From an uncultured Thalassotalea sp. (GTDB lineage Bacteria; Pseudomonadota; Gammaproteobacteria; Enterobacterales; Alteromonadaceae), in assembly GCA_947502355.1 (NCBI GenBank), contig CANMZP010000037.1, positions 1 to 33,930 on the forward strand: 33,930 nt of DNA, read 5' to 3'. The number at the start of each line of letters is the position of its first letter. Position 1 is the stretch's first letter. Under the pieces are notes generated by a model, which searched no databases, was not told the origin of the DNA, and saw only the letters and a list, made by a program, of their open reading frames with translations. The position numbers and the translations under genes are program-made. This document shows, in pieces, positions 9,576 through 19,800 of this stretch.

Positions 9576-9644
9576 TTCATATGGCGAGGATTCGTTGGGT
9601 ATTTTTACATATTGCTCATGGTGTTGTGATCCAAACGACCTACC

Positions 9645-9728
9645 ATGCATATTTTTGCCAATGGAGGCCATTGTGATTTAACCGCCTTTTTTGAGGAATT
9701 ATCTAAATTCACCGAGCAGTTACTGTAA
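9645..9728 (+). pseudogene. Possible 3' end of a lost hydrolase-like gene
   Basis: A 27-codon frame reads MHIFANGGHCDLTAFFEELS then KFTEQLL. The IFxxGGHC string matches the catalytic-histidine region of the alpha/beta hydrolase at 12908 in this same window (IFERGGHCGN). The rest of such a gene is absent, the frame is closed by a stop just upstream, and no ribosome site is seen. It could be a decayed gene end or chance. Confidence 0.22.
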
Positions 9729-9879
9729 CGGTTTGAATAGCTCCATTTGTTCAACCTAAACCCTCATTAAATCCCTAGATAAATTATGGGGTTGCCTCTT
9801 TTTATACGGCTAGTAGCATGCCATAATCGCTCATTGTTGTCATAAATGGTCAATGTGGTTAAAACCATGAGGGAGTCAT

Positions 9880-11433
9880 ATGAACTTAACGAGTAATACG
9901 TTGCCGCCTAGGGAAAATGCAGGGTTTATTGGTTTTATTGAAAAAGCCGGGAATGCGCTTCCGAACATTACCATGCTGTTTATTTATGCATTGGTGTTAT
10001 GCATGTTTCTTAGTTTGGGGCTGTCATTCATCTCTTTTGATTATGTGCATCCGCTGACGAAAGAGACGGTTGTGGTAAATAACATGTTTGAGGTGCAAAG
10101 ATTAATTTCTTTTGTCCTAGCGATGGTAAACAACTTCGTCAATTACCCTCCTTTGGGGATGACCATAGTCGCGACATTGGGGATAGGTATTGCCGAAAGC
10201 TCGGGGTATGTCAATGTATTGATCCGCAAGATGTTAAAAATGACCCCTTTGGCCTGGTTAACCCCCTCAATTGCTTTGGTTGGGGTATTAGCTCATGTAG
10301 TTTCTGACAGCGCTTATGTGATTTTGATGCCTGTTTCAGCCATGATGTTTTATGCATCAGGGAGGCATCCATTAGCCGGCATTGCCGCAGCTTTCGCAGG
10401 TTTGGCCGGTGGCTTTAGTGCCAGTATTACCCCGTCAATCATTGACCCCATTATGCAGTCCTTTACCCAAGATGCTGCTCGCATCATCGACCCTTCATAT
10501 CATGTGAATGTGTTGTGTAACTATTTCGTCAGCGTTGGCGGGGTGATAGGGGTCATCTTGACCGTTTGGTACATTACCGACAAATACGTTGAACCTAGGC
10601 TAAACCGACTGTGGCCAGTTGATACTCAAGTTAAAAAAGAACAATTGGCACAAGCGCTTACCGACAAAGAAAACAAAGCTTTTAGTGTGGCCAGTTATTC
10701 CTTAATTGGTTTTGCCATTTTAGTCTTCGTGCTAGCGTTCCCAGATGATTCGGTATTAAGAGCGCCCGAGGGTACATTAACGTCTCCTAAAGCACCATTA
10801 ATGCAAGCGATTGTGCCACTTTTATTGGTGGTGTTTTCGTTACCTGGTTTAATTTACGGCTACCGTACCGGCACTTTTAAATCGGCTAACGATGTAACTG
10901 CCGCCATGGAGAAAGTGGTAACGACCTTAATTGGTTTTATTGTGTTTGCGTTCTTTTCGGCACAATTTTTATATGCCTTTAAAATGTCCAATATTGGTAC
11001 CTTAATTGCGGTATCGGGTGCTGAGTTTTTGCGGGCTTTGCAAATGCCATCGCAATTAACGATTTTGGGCATCATTTTATTAACGGCAATGCTTAATTTT
11101 GTGATCACTTCGGCGTCATCAAAATGGGCGATTCTGGCGCCCATTTTTGTCCCTATGTTAATGGCAGTGGGCATCTCTCCCGAGTTAACACAGGCGGCGT
11201 TTCGAATTTCTGACTCGGCCATTAACGTATCTACGCCAATGTTTGCTTTTTACCCACTCATTATTATGTATTGCCAACAATACGTGAAAAATACTGGGGT
11301 AGGGACTTTAGTGGGAATGATGGTGCCCTACAGTATTGGTTTGTTACTCACTTTAACGGCAACCTTGTTTATCTTTTGGGGATTAGGTATTCCGCTTGGT
11401 TTTAACTCAGGTTATACCTATATCGCTAATTAA
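9880..11433 (+). CDS. AbgT-family transporter (p-aminobenzoyl-glutamate type)
   Basis: A 517-residue inner-membrane protein with many hydrophobic segments. It carries the AbgT-family core: SSKWAILAPIFVPML near residue 411, followed by QAAFRISDSAIN, and an N-terminal region resembling YdaH/MtrF (GIGIAESSGYVNVLIRKM, then HVVSDSAYVILMP). E. coli AbgT imports p-aminobenzoyl-glutamate, a folate breakdown product, while MtrF and YdaH have been reported to export sulfonamide drugs; sequence alone does not settle the direction. The start is supported by GAGGGAG four bases upstream. It is followed after 59 bases by a peptidase T gene on the same strand with no terminator between, so the two are probably co-transcribed. 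That pairing hints that the cargo could be a peptide or glutamyl conjugate hydrolysed inside the cell. Confidence 0.9.
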   Translation: MNLTSNTLPPRENAGFIGFIEKAGNALPNITMLFIYALVLCMFLSLGLSFISFDYVHPLTKETVVVNNMFEVQRLISFVLAMVNNFVNYPPLGMTIVATLGIGIAESSGYVNVLIRKMLKMTPLAWLTPSIALVGVLAHVVSDSAYVILMPVSAMMFYASGRHPLAGIAAAFAGLAGGFSASITPSIIDPIMQSFTQDAARIIDPSYHVNVLCNYFVSVGGVIGVILTVWYITDKYVEPRLNRLWPVDTQVKKEQLAQALTDKENKAFSVASYSLIGFAILVFVLAFPDDSVLRAPEGTLTSPKAPLMQAIVPLLLVVFSLPGLIYGYRTGTFKSANDVTAAMEKVVTTLIGFIVFAFFSAQFLYAFKMSNIGTLIAVSGAEFLRALQMPSQLTILGIILLTAMLNFVITSASSKWAILAPIFVPMLMAVGISPELTQAAFRISDSAINVSTPMFAFYPLIIMYCQQYVKNTGVGTLVGMMVPYSIGLLLTLTATLFIFWGLGIPLGFNSGYTYIAN

Positions 11434-11492
11434 ATTTTGACTTAATGCTTTGCTATATCTTGTATTGTATATGGCGACGTGGGAATTAGATT

Positions 11493-12749
11493 ATGAATGA
11501 ACTTGCACAACACACTAAACAGCACCTTGAAGACCAGCTTGAAGAGCGCTTTTTACGCTACACTCGCATTGCCTCGCAAAGCGCCTTTAATCAACATGAA
11601 GTACCATCAACAAAAACTCAGTGGGATATGGCACAAGCACTAATGGCTGAGTTAAAAGGACTAGGTATTAAAGATGTGCAAATGGATGACTTTGCCAATG
11701 TTACCGCCATTATAAAAGGTAATAAACCCGGTCCTAAAATTGGCTATGTTGCCCACATTGATACCGTTGATGTGGGACTAAGCGATCAAATTAAGGCGCA
11801 AAAAATCCATCACCATGGTGGTGATATTGTGCTTAATAAAGCGCTTGGCCTGCTGTTTGATAAACAAAACCACCCAGAAGTTGACCGCTATATAGGTGAA
11901 GATATTTTCTTTTCTGATGGCACAAGTGTCTTAGGGGCTGACAATAAAGCGGCCATTTCGGTGGTTATGACCATGATAGAAAATGCCCTTAAAGGTGAGT
12001 TTTCACACCCTGATTTGTATGTAGCCTTTGTTAGTGATGAAGAAATCGGTTTAAAAGGCGCTAAAAAGTTGGATTTAACGCGATTTTGTCCCGATTATGC
12101 CTATACCATTGACTGTTGTGAGCGTGGCGAAATTGTTTATGAAACCTTTAATGCCGCTTCTGCAGATATACGCATTCAGGGCGTTACGGCGCATCCAATG
12201 TCGGCAAAAGGCGTATTGGTAAACCCAACCCTAATTGCCAGTGACTTAATGAATCTGTTTGACCGCAGGCAAACACCGGAGCAAACCGAAGGCCGTGAAG
12301 GCTATATCTGGTTTACAGATTTGGTGTCTAATCAAGCCAGTGCCACATTAACTGCCGCGATTCGTGACCACGATTTAGTGCAGTTTGATGCGCGTAAAAA
12401 TAAGTTAAAACAAGCGGTTAAGCAAATGCAGGCATTGCACCCAACTGCGAAACTTTCCATTAATATCACCAACATGTATGCAAACATTTCTAATTCGGCC
12501 GAAAAAGATCATCCTGCAATACAAGCCATTTATCAGGCTTTTGCTGATCAAAATATCGAGCCAATTACTATTGCCATGCGTGGCGGCACCGACGGTTCGG
12601 CATTATCGGCTAAAGGTTTGGTAACCCCAAATTATTTTACTGGTGCACATAATTTTCATTCAAAGTATGAGTTTTTACCCATGTCGGCTTTTGTTGATTC
12701 TTACAAAGTAACCATTTGTATATTAGAAAATGCCATTAAAAATAGGTAA
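11493..12749 (+). CDS. pepT: Peptidase T (tripeptide aminopeptidase, M20B)
   Basis: 418 residues, close to the usual length of about 410. PepT is a cytoplasmic di-zinc enzyme that removes the N-terminal residue of tripeptides. Visible metal and catalytic residues are H88 and D90 in AHIDT, D150 in GADNKAA, E183/E184 in SDEEIG, D207 in TIDCCE and a late histidine in GAHNFHSKYEFLP. The family-specific HGGDIVLN block (~108-115) separates PepT from other M20 enzymes. The N-terminus is slightly longer than in E. coli PepT (catalytic numbering is shifted by about 10). It follows the AbgT-type transporter by 59 bases, so the peptidase may process what the transporter brings in; that link is an inference. 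The ribosome site upstream (GGGAA) is only moderate. Confidence 0.93.
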   Translation: MNELAQHTKQHLEDQLEERFLRYTRIASQSAFNQHEVPSTKTQWDMAQALMAELKGLGIKDVQMDDFANVTAIIKGNKPGPKIGYVAHIDTVDVGLSDQIKAQKIHHHGGDIVLNKALGLLFDKQNHPEVDRYIGEDIFFSDGTSVLGADNKAAISVVMTMIENALKGEFSHPDLYVAFVSDEEIGLKGAKKLDLTRFCPDYAYTIDCCERGEIVYETFNAASADIRIQGVTAHPMSAKGVLVNPTLIASDLMNLFDRRQTPEQTEGREGYIWFTDLVSNQASATLTAAIRDHDLVQFDARKNKLKQAVKQMQALHPTAKLSINITNMYANISNSAEKDHPAIQAIYQAFADQNIEPITIAMRGGTDGSALSAKGLVTPNYFTGAHNFHSKYEFLPMSAFVDSYKVTICILENAIKNR

Positions 12750-12907
12750 TTATTCGATTTAGCTGAAAACATGCCCCGTTAGGTTAAACATTTTGTGATC
12801 TGCTATTCACAGTGATGTGAAATTAATGTTAGAGTTGATTTTACGTCGTTGATTTAGCTGCCTTTAGAGAAATCTATTTATAGGCAATATAATGGGAGAA
12901 GTATCTG

Positions 12908-14206
12908 GTGCGAATCGTTTTAATATTCATTGCATTTCTATTGCAAGCTTGTAGTTCTAATATGCAGGATAAAGATGTTGTGGTAAATAAGGTTTGTGAC
13001 TTACCTTATACCGCTTATCAGGCTACGGTAACGGGTTATTGTCAAGAGCCGAAAGCGCAGTTACCCGATAATGTTCCGGTTATTGAAAAATCATTAGAAG
13101 TTAGGCCCGTAGACCAAATTCCAGAGTACTTTTGGTATTCACAAAAAATGAAGTACTCCCTCGCTAAGCAGAAAGGGGATGCACCGCTTGCGTTTATTAT
13201 CGCCGGAACCGGTGCTGGTCATAACAGCGCCAAAAACATGCGGATAACGCGCATTTTGTATGCTCAGGGTTACCATGTTATTGCGCTATCTTCGCCAACC
13301 TTTGCCAACTTTATTATTAACACCCCAGAAAGTAAGTACATGACGGGCGATCTTGGCAATGATGCCAAAGCATTATACTCTTTAATGCAAAAAACTTATG
13401 CGCAAGCTCAACGCGAAGAGGGTGTACAAGCCACGTCTTTCTCTGTAACGGGCTATAGCTTAGGTGGCGCACATTCGGCGTTTCTTGCCAAATTAGACGA
13501 AACAGAAAAACAGTTTAATTTTGAAAAAGTGGTGATGATTAACCCACCGGTTAGCTTATTTAATTCAGTTACCATTTTAGACAGCTATGTTGATGTTGAG
13601 AATAATCGAGCTGAAATTAAAGCCATGCTTGATGAAGTGTTTAATCGCTTATCCGATGGTTATGCTGATCAAGAAACCTCAAAGCTAAGTGATGACACAA
13701 TATACCGACTGTTTGCCGGCGCTAAAATGACTGATGAAGAACTTAAGTTGTTGATTGGTATATCGTTTAGGATGTCATCGTCAGACATGATGTATGCCAT
13801 TGATATGATGTACAACTTAGGAGCATTAAAATACAAAAACCATAACGTCGAAAAATTTGAATCCGTAACTCATTCGATGTATCGCGCCGATACCATTCCG
13901 TTTACCCGATATTTTGAAAAAGCGATGTTGCCTCGTACCCAAAACGTCGAGCCGGGTTTAACGCGTGAAGCAATGTTAAATCGCCTTGGGCTTAAGTCGA
14001 TTGAAACGTATTTAAGCACCTCCGACAAAATTTCGGTAATGCACAATGCCGATGACATTATTTTAAAAGAGGGTGAAATTGACTACCTCAAAGAGGTGTT
14101 TGGTGATCGCGCTAAAATTTTTGAGCGTGGGGGCCATTGTGGCAATATCGACAGGGTAAGTTTTGTTGAGCATATGAATACGCAATTTGTAGGAGCGGCA
14201 TTATAA
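12908..14206 (+). CDS. Lipoprotein alpha/beta hydrolase coupled to mlaA
   Basis: 432 residues from a GTG start, supported by GGGAGAAG about 7 bases upstream. The first 15 residues are a lipoprotein signal ending LLQAC (C15); Ser follows, which by the +2 rule favours the outer membrane. The hydrolase fold is indicated by FIIAGTGAGHN (~97-106), the nucleophile elbow GYSLGG (S184), an acid in NADDIIL (D382 or D383) and H410 in GGHCGN. The substrate is unknown. Its TAA stop overlaps the ATG of mlaA as TAATG, so translation of the two is coupled. That makes an action on phospholipids or another outer-membrane lipid plausible, but it is inferred from context alone. Esterase or thioesterase activity are alternatives. 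Confidence 0.85.
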   Translation: MRIVLIFIAFLLQACSSNMQDKDVVVNKVCDLPYTAYQATVTGYCQEPKAQLPDNVPVIEKSLEVRPVDQIPEYFWYSQKMKYSLAKQKGDAPLAFIIAGTGAGHNSAKNMRITRILYAQGYHVIALSSPTFANFIINTPESKYMTGDLGNDAKALYSLMQKTYAQAQREEGVQATSFSVTGYSLGGAHSAFLAKLDETEKQFNFEKVVMINPPVSLFNSVTILDSYVDVENNRAEIKAMLDEVFNRLSDGYADQETSKLSDDTIYRLFAGAKMTDEELKLLIGISFRMSSSDMMYAIDMMYNLGALKYKNHNVEKFESVTHSMYRADTIPFTRYFEKAMLPRTQNVEPGLTREAMLNRLGLKSIETYLSTSDKISVMHNADDIILKEGEIDYLKEVFGDRAKIFERGGHCGNIDRVSFVEHMNTQFVGAAL

Positions 14207-14961
14207 TGAACAATCATTTATTGACTAACCGAGCGATTATTACCGCTGTTTTTGCCTTAATGCTTTCTGCTTGTTCTGCAACCCCTGAACTTGAAGAGGA
14301 CGCCATTGAGCCAACCGTCGAACTTCCTAAAGATCTTGACGGCAATGATTTGGATTATCAAATATCGGATCCGTTTGAAGGCTTTAACCGACGTATGTAT
14401 TACTTCAACTCGAAAGCTGATGAGTACGTATTATTACCCGTGGTAAATGGCTATAAAGCAGTCACCCCCGATGTGGTGGAAACCGGTGTAAGTAATTTCT
14501 TCAACAACCTCGGTGAAATACCTACGTTTATTAACTCGATTTTGCAATTTAAACTTGGCGGGGCAGCCGAAACCTTTGGCCGTTTTGCGGTAAATACAAC
14601 GGTTGGTATTGGCGGCCTTTTTGATGTGGCCACCAGCATAGGCTTAGATGAGCAAAATGAAGATTTCGGGCAAACCTTAGGTTTTTGGGGAGTAGACTCC
14701 GGTGCTTATTTGGTGCTGCCATTTGCTGGGCCTTCTTCGGTGCGTGATGCCATAGGTACAGGTGTTGATATGTTTGCTTATGATGCCGCCATTGGCGAGC
14801 TTGGGATGAAGTCTGAAGAAGAGCTGTTATTAAATATCCTACGCAGCATTGATACTCGAGCCAATATACCGTTTAGATATCACGAGTCAGGTTCCGCTTT
14901 TGAGTACGAGCATTTACGCTTGCTATATTTTAAATATCGTGAAATACAAGTTGCCCGTTAA
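14206..14961 (+). CDS. mlaA: MlaA (VacJ) outer-membrane phospholipid-transport lipoprotein
   Basis: 251 residues, the usual length. The lipoprotein signal ends LSAC (C23) with Ser after it, pointing to the outer membrane. The MlaA core follows: DPFEGFNRRMYYFN (~57-70), then NFFNNLGEIPTFINS, GRFAVNTTVGIGGLFD, GFWGVDSGAYLVLPFAGPSS and a C-terminal domain ending in a basic tail. MlaA forms a ring in the outer membrane and, with MlaC and MlaFEDB, removes misplaced phospholipids from the outer leaflet. The other mla genes are not in this window, as is usual. The ATG overlaps the stop codon of the hydrolase gene. A strong terminator 30 bases downstream ends the two-gene operon. Confidence 0.95.
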   Translation: MNNHLLTNRAIITAVFALMLSACSATPELEEDAIEPTVELPKDLDGNDLDYQISDPFEGFNRRMYYFNSKADEYVLLPVVNGYKAVTPDVVETGVSNFFNNLGEIPTFINSILQFKLGGAAETFGRFAVNTTVGIGGLFDVATSIGLDEQNEDFGQTLGFWGVDSGAYLVLPFAGPSSVRDAIGTGVDMFAYDAAIGELGMKSEEELLLNILRSIDTRANIPFRYHESGSAFEYEHLRLLYFKYREIQVAR

Positions 14962-14990
14962 TTTTCTTAAGGCACATGATAACCCTTTAA

Positions 14991-15021
14991 AAAATCAGGA
15001 TATATTTTCCTGATTTTTTTT
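14991..15021 (+). terminator. Terminator of the hydrolase-mlaA operon
   Basis: AAAATCAGGA (14991-15000) pairs with TCCTGATTTT (15008-15017) across a 7-base loop and runs into a tract of T. It could act in both directions. Confidence 0.85.
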
Positions 15022-15120
15022 GCCTTAATCACCTTAATTGCCCTGTTACACTTTGTCGATAATTGACTCACCCCATTTGTTACCATACCTTTTTTCTACA
15101 TAATTATAAGAAGAAGGGAT

Positions 15121-16623
15121 ATGCTAAGAATATCTGGTTTTACACTTTTATTGCTGTTGTCGGGCTGCGGCAGTGATGGCAGTTCCACAAAGCCTGACAC
15201 ACTCGCGGATTTAACGACAATTAAACCTCATCAAATCAGTGAATTTGATCACCATTCATCGGTGTTTATTTCGAGTTTGAATATTGATGTAGACAGTGAA
15301 TTACTCAAATCCCTTACCTTTATGGTTGAGCCCAAAGACGATGCCAAAGCCGAGCCTATCCAAGTAACATACCCAATAAATCAGTTAGAAATAGACAGCT
15401 CAGGCATTAATTTGCCGGTGTTTGGTTTATATAGTGGCTTTGACAACACGGTTGAACTTACCTTTACCTTCACCGACGATTCTGAAAAAGCCATTGATGT
15501 AACCCTTACTACGGATGAATACATTGATGTCTTATCCACCTATGATAATGTGGTTCAAATAACTGAGCCACAAAAGGCGCCGTCTTTTAGTTATTTTTTA
15601 ATTAAAGGGCATGTTTGGGCGTTGCCGGTCATTATGGATATTGATGGTAATGTTCGTTGGGCAGTGCATCAGGGGGTAAGTGATGGCATGGCCTCACTGT
15701 TTTTTGAGAATCATATTTACACCCATAGTGGTAATAAACTTATTAAACGAGGCCTTGATGGCAGCGAATCAAGGGTAAAAATTCCTGAAACTTGGTTTTA
15801 TGGGGCCATTGAAGATCATCATAATCTGGAAAAAGGTAAAGTTGGGCTTTTAGCGGAAGTGGATGTGACACGTAAAAGTGACAATCAAAGACTGATTGAA
15901 TCGGTTATTTTTGAAATTGACCCTGTCGACGCCGAAGTGCTCGAAATTTGGGATCTTGGGCACATTCTTACCGCACACATGACCTCATCGGCTTATCACG
16001 ATGACCCATCGAATTTTGTTAAAGATGGACAGGACTGGTGTCATATAAACAGTGCCATTTATGATGCCTCTTCAGATGCCATTGTTGCCTCATGTCGCGA
16101 GAACTTTATTATCAGTATCGACTATCAGTCTAAACGCATAAATTGGCTATTTGGTGATATTACTAAGAAGTGGTTCCAATATAATTCATTGGCTGATTTG
16201 GCGTTGATGACGGATGACTACTACCCTATGGGGCAGCATGCTTTGTCGTTGGAAGGGGACTATTTAACCTTCTTTAATAATGGCATGCAAAGTTTTAATC
16301 ATAACCCCGCAGGGGACAATCTTACTTCGAGTCAGCCAGGAAAGTACAAGCTAAAGTTAGACGATAAAGAAGCGGAATTAGTATGGGGTTATGATGACGG
16401 CAAGTATGGACAGTTCTGCTCTTCCATTTATCAAGATGGCGATGACGATTACCTTATCAACTATGCGCATGACAACACCTTAAATGATAGCGATGCCTAT
16501 ATTCTTGGCGTCAATAAAAACCAAGATGTGTTATTTGAATTTAGACTACCACGCGGCAATTCACAGTGCGCTACCTCACATAATGTGACCTTTATTGATG
16601 ACTTAACCAAGTTGACTTTTTAA
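15121..16623 (+). CDS. Arylsulfotransferase-like lipoprotein (AssT family)
   Basis: 500 residues. The signal ends LLSGC (C16) with Gly after it, so a lipoprotein probably at the outer membrane. An N-terminal beta domain (~30-140) is followed by a propeller-like region with the AssT signature residues: H233/H234 in EDHHNL, H308 in DWCHINSAIYD, R326 in SCREN and H373 in MGQHAL. In the E. coli enzyme the equivalent His and Arg residues bind sulfate, and one His is transiently sulfated while a sulfo group moves from one phenol to another without PAPS. Classical AssT enzymes are soluble periplasmic proteins of about 600 residues and are often next to dsbL/dsbI; here the enzyme is shorter, lipid-anchored and has no such neighbour. 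It is a single gene with an AAGAAGGG ribosome site and a terminator after it. Confidence 0.85.
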   Translation: MLRISGFTLLLLLSGCGSDGSSTKPDTLADLTTIKPHQISEFDHHSSVFISSLNIDVDSELLKSLTFMVEPKDDAKAEPIQVTYPINQLEIDSSGINLPVFGLYSGFDNTVELTFTFTDDSEKAIDVTLTTDEYIDVLSTYDNVVQITEPQKAPSFSYFLIKGHVWALPVIMDIDGNVRWAVHQGVSDGMASLFFENHIYTHSGNKLIKRGLDGSESRVKIPETWFYGAIEDHHNLEKGKVGLLAEVDVTRKSDNQRLIESVIFEIDPVDAEVLEIWDLGHILTAHMTSSAYHDDPSNFVKDGQDWCHINSAIYDASSDAIVASCRENFIISIDYQSKRINWLFGDITKKWFQYNSLADLALMTDDYYPMGQHALSLEGDYLTFFNNGMQSFNHNPAGDNLTSSQPGKYKLKLDDKEAELVWGYDDGKYGQFCSSIYQDGDDDYLINYAHDNTLNDSDAYILGVNKNQDVLFEFRLPRGNSQCATSHNVTFIDDLTKLTF

Positions 16624-16664
16624 TGATCTAAGGGAAGTTGATCCTCTATTGAACGTACCTTTTA

Positions 16665-16690
16665 AAGCCTGGCAAAAGCCAGGTTTTTTT
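16665..16690 (+). terminator. Terminator of the arylsulfotransferase gene
   Basis: CCTGGC (16668-16673), AAAA loop, GCCAGG (16678-16683), then seven T residues. Confidence 0.88.
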
Positions 16691-16883
16691 ATGTCTGTAA
16701 TTGAAGGCTCAATATTTGGCCACGGTAAATTTGCGTATTTTTAATAAATAGAATCCGTAAGTATTTTGTTTTTATATTCGTTGGATTGTAATTGTTATGT
16801 TGATAATATGTTGGTTGGGCAGGTGTTTAAATCAAGCTTGTTAATTACAGTCGCTACATGTTCAATAAATAATAAGAAACTTT

Positions 16884-19800
16884 ATGGATAACTCACTGAT
16901 TAAATATTTTGTCTTGTTTTTCTTTCTAAGCGTTTATTTTTCTCAGACTCAAGCGCAGTCGGCACCAATATTTGCAGTAGCTGCACAAGAAAGTCAGCAA
17001 ACGGCCATAAAACCAAGTAGCAAGGCAGAAAGCATTACCTATAAATTAATGCATTTTGATGAAGTACTTACCTCGTCAGTTTTGAGCTATGGCTTAACCG
17101 AAAATAAAAAATGGTTAGACCGTTACTATGATGTGGACGGTGAGCTTCGCGCGTTAATCAATACCTTGAGCCTCAAGCAAGGATTAGAATATCGACGTAT
17201 TAGCGAACAATTAAATGCGGTGATTGTGCCACTTTTTGATATGGAGTTAGAGGCCATTGCGTTATTTGAACAAGGTGAACGTGAGCAAGCTTTAGCCATA
17301 TTAAATAGCAGCGCGTATTCTGAAAACAAAAAGCGCTACAGCGAAATCGTTTTTCAACTCTCAACGCTTATCGGTGAGGAGCCTAGTGGCGCAAATGCCA
17401 CAAATGACGTTGACCTGTTACTTACCGAAGAAGAAAAACAGTGGATTGAGCACAATAAAGTGGTGGTGGGTATAGAGCATTGGCCGCCCATTTTATTTTT
17501 TAATGACGATGGTACCCTTGGTGGTTTAAGTGGCGAGGTGGTAAATCAAATTGCCAAGAAAACCGGTTTGCAATTTGAATATAAGGGGGGTGATTGGAAC
17601 AGCTTACTGACTCAATTTCAGCAAGGGCAAATAGACTTATTGCCCGATACCTTTATGAAATCAGAGCGCAAAGTGCATGGCAGCTTTTCGACCCCTTACT
17701 TTTTAGTTCGAGAGCTATTTTTTGTAAAAACGGATAATCATCGTTTTAACACCAACTTTGACTTATCAAATGCTTCTATAGCAATCCCTAAAGGCTACAC
17801 CACAATTGAAAAAATTAAGTCTTTGTATCCCAACATAAATATTGTGCTCAGCAGTGGTATCGGCGAGTCTATCGATTTGGTCATGAGTGGCAAAGTTGAT
17901 GCCTTATTAAATTCTGAAGTGGTGGTGGAAGACTGGCTCAAGCAAAACAATATTTCAGGCTTGCGTAAAATTAATGAAGACGTAATTTTTCCAACGTCTT
18001 TGCATTTATACTCGCATAATCAACACCCACTGTTGCAAAGTATTCTGCAAAAAGGCCTAGATTCATTAAAAGTTAGTGACTTAATGCTCACCAATAATGG
18101 GGTGCTCAATCCCAATTCACCTGTGTTAACTCAACAAAGCTCTGAATTTTCGACGTTGCTGACGATGGTCGTCATCGCTATCGTTATTTTGTTGCTTATT
18201 GCAATGAGCATCAGCTCCTTGGTGCTAAAAGTTGATGATAATGAGCTAGCAACCAAGTTCCGTTCAAAACGCTTTAAAAATAGTTTGATTTTAGGGTTAG
18301 TCATCTTATCGATTATTTTGATTGTATCATCGGCGGTGGTCGTGCGTTATGCTGAAAAGCGTAATTATGAATCCTTGGAATACAGTCTTAATACCTTATT
18401 AACTTCAACCCATCAGCGGTTAACGGTTTGGGTTAACTATGAGTTAGAGTTACTCAATGCGATTGGTAAAAACAAAGGATTAGTCGCCTCGGTTGAAGAC
18501 TTATTACAAGCACCAAGCACAAAAGAGGCGCTGTTGGCATCGGATGCACAACAACAAATACGGTCTTTTTTTAAAGAACGTGAAAGTGACTCTGGAACTG
18601 GCTCTTATGGTTTTTTTGTTATTGGCCCAGAGCGCACAAGCCTAGCCTCAAGGCGAGATGAAAACGTAGGGAGCATTAATTTAATACAAACTAATCGTCC
18701 GGAATTGTTAAATAAGGCTTTTGCTGGTGAAAATGTTTTCGTACCACCAATACGTTCCGATGTGTTTTTAAATGATACGGCGGATATTGAACACAGCAAA
18801 AAACCTTCAACCATGTTTTTCTTATCTCCCGTTCGAGATGCCAGTGATCAGGTTATTGCTGTTTTAGCTAAGCGTATTAACTTTTACGGTGTTTTTTCAT
18901 CCATTTTAAGTTCAGGATTTATTGGTCAAAGTGGTGAAATCTATGCCCTCGATAAGGACGGTTTGTTAATTTCTAATGTTCGTTTTGAAAAACACTTGCG
19001 GGAAATTGGTTTAATAGAGTCTCATGATCGTTCTTCTCTTAATATTCGTATTGCAAACCCCGGCAAAAATTTAGTTGAGTCGAAACAGAAAGTGAAAGCT
19101 CAAGCCGATTGGCCTTTAACGTTTATGGCTCAAGATATTGTAAAGCAAAAATCGGGTTCAAACCTACAAGGCTATCGAGATTATCGTGGGGTCTATGTTG
19201 TGGGGAGCTGGCTTTGGGATGATATGCTTGGCATTGGCTTAGCCGCCGAAGTGGATGTCGATGAATCCTTGTCGTTAATCACTATCCTTAAATACGCTAT
19301 TTGGTCTGTCTTAGCTTTCTCTTTGATCCTGATGTTAGGCAGTACATTATTTACCCTTCGCGTCGGCACAAGAGCTACTCGGGCATTAACGCGCTCGCGC
19401 TCGGAGTTAGAGAGGTTAGTAAAAAATCGTACCGAAGAGTTGCAAGTAAACATGATCCGCACACGCACGATCATTGATAATGCTTCTGACGGTATCATTG
19501 TTGTCAATGAGCAAGGTACGATACAAGAATTTAGCCCTGCGGCTGAGCTAATTTTCGGTCATAGTGCTCATCAGGCAATAGGCAGTAATATTGCGCACTA
19601 CATGAATACACCATTTCATGTTAAATACCTACAAAGGCAAAAAAATGGTGAGGTTGAAAACAGCACATTAGAATTAATTGGTCACAAGAAAAACGGTGAA
19701 ACCATTGATATTGAAGTGGCTGTAGGGTCCGCCGAAATCGACAATAATCGTATTTTTACCGGTATTGTCAGAGATACCACATTACGCAAAGAGTCTGAGC

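Larger units (their letters stand above)
9496..9879. other. Intergenic gap between c-di-GMP gene and abgT-like gene
   Basis: This is a 384-base divergent gap. It holds a short hexanucleotide repeat at 9558-9575 and a possible gene-end remnant at 9645-9728. I find no clear promoter with both good -35 and -10 boxes, although both flanking genes must start here. A purine-rich ribosome site GAGGGAG (9869-9875) precedes the transporter start. Confidence 0.5.

Noticed and set aside
12794-12811. CRP-like TGTGA...TCACA site upstream of the lipoprotein hydrolase gene
   Set aside because: The half-sites are 8 bases apart; a CRP site needs 6. No strong promoter is positioned beside it.
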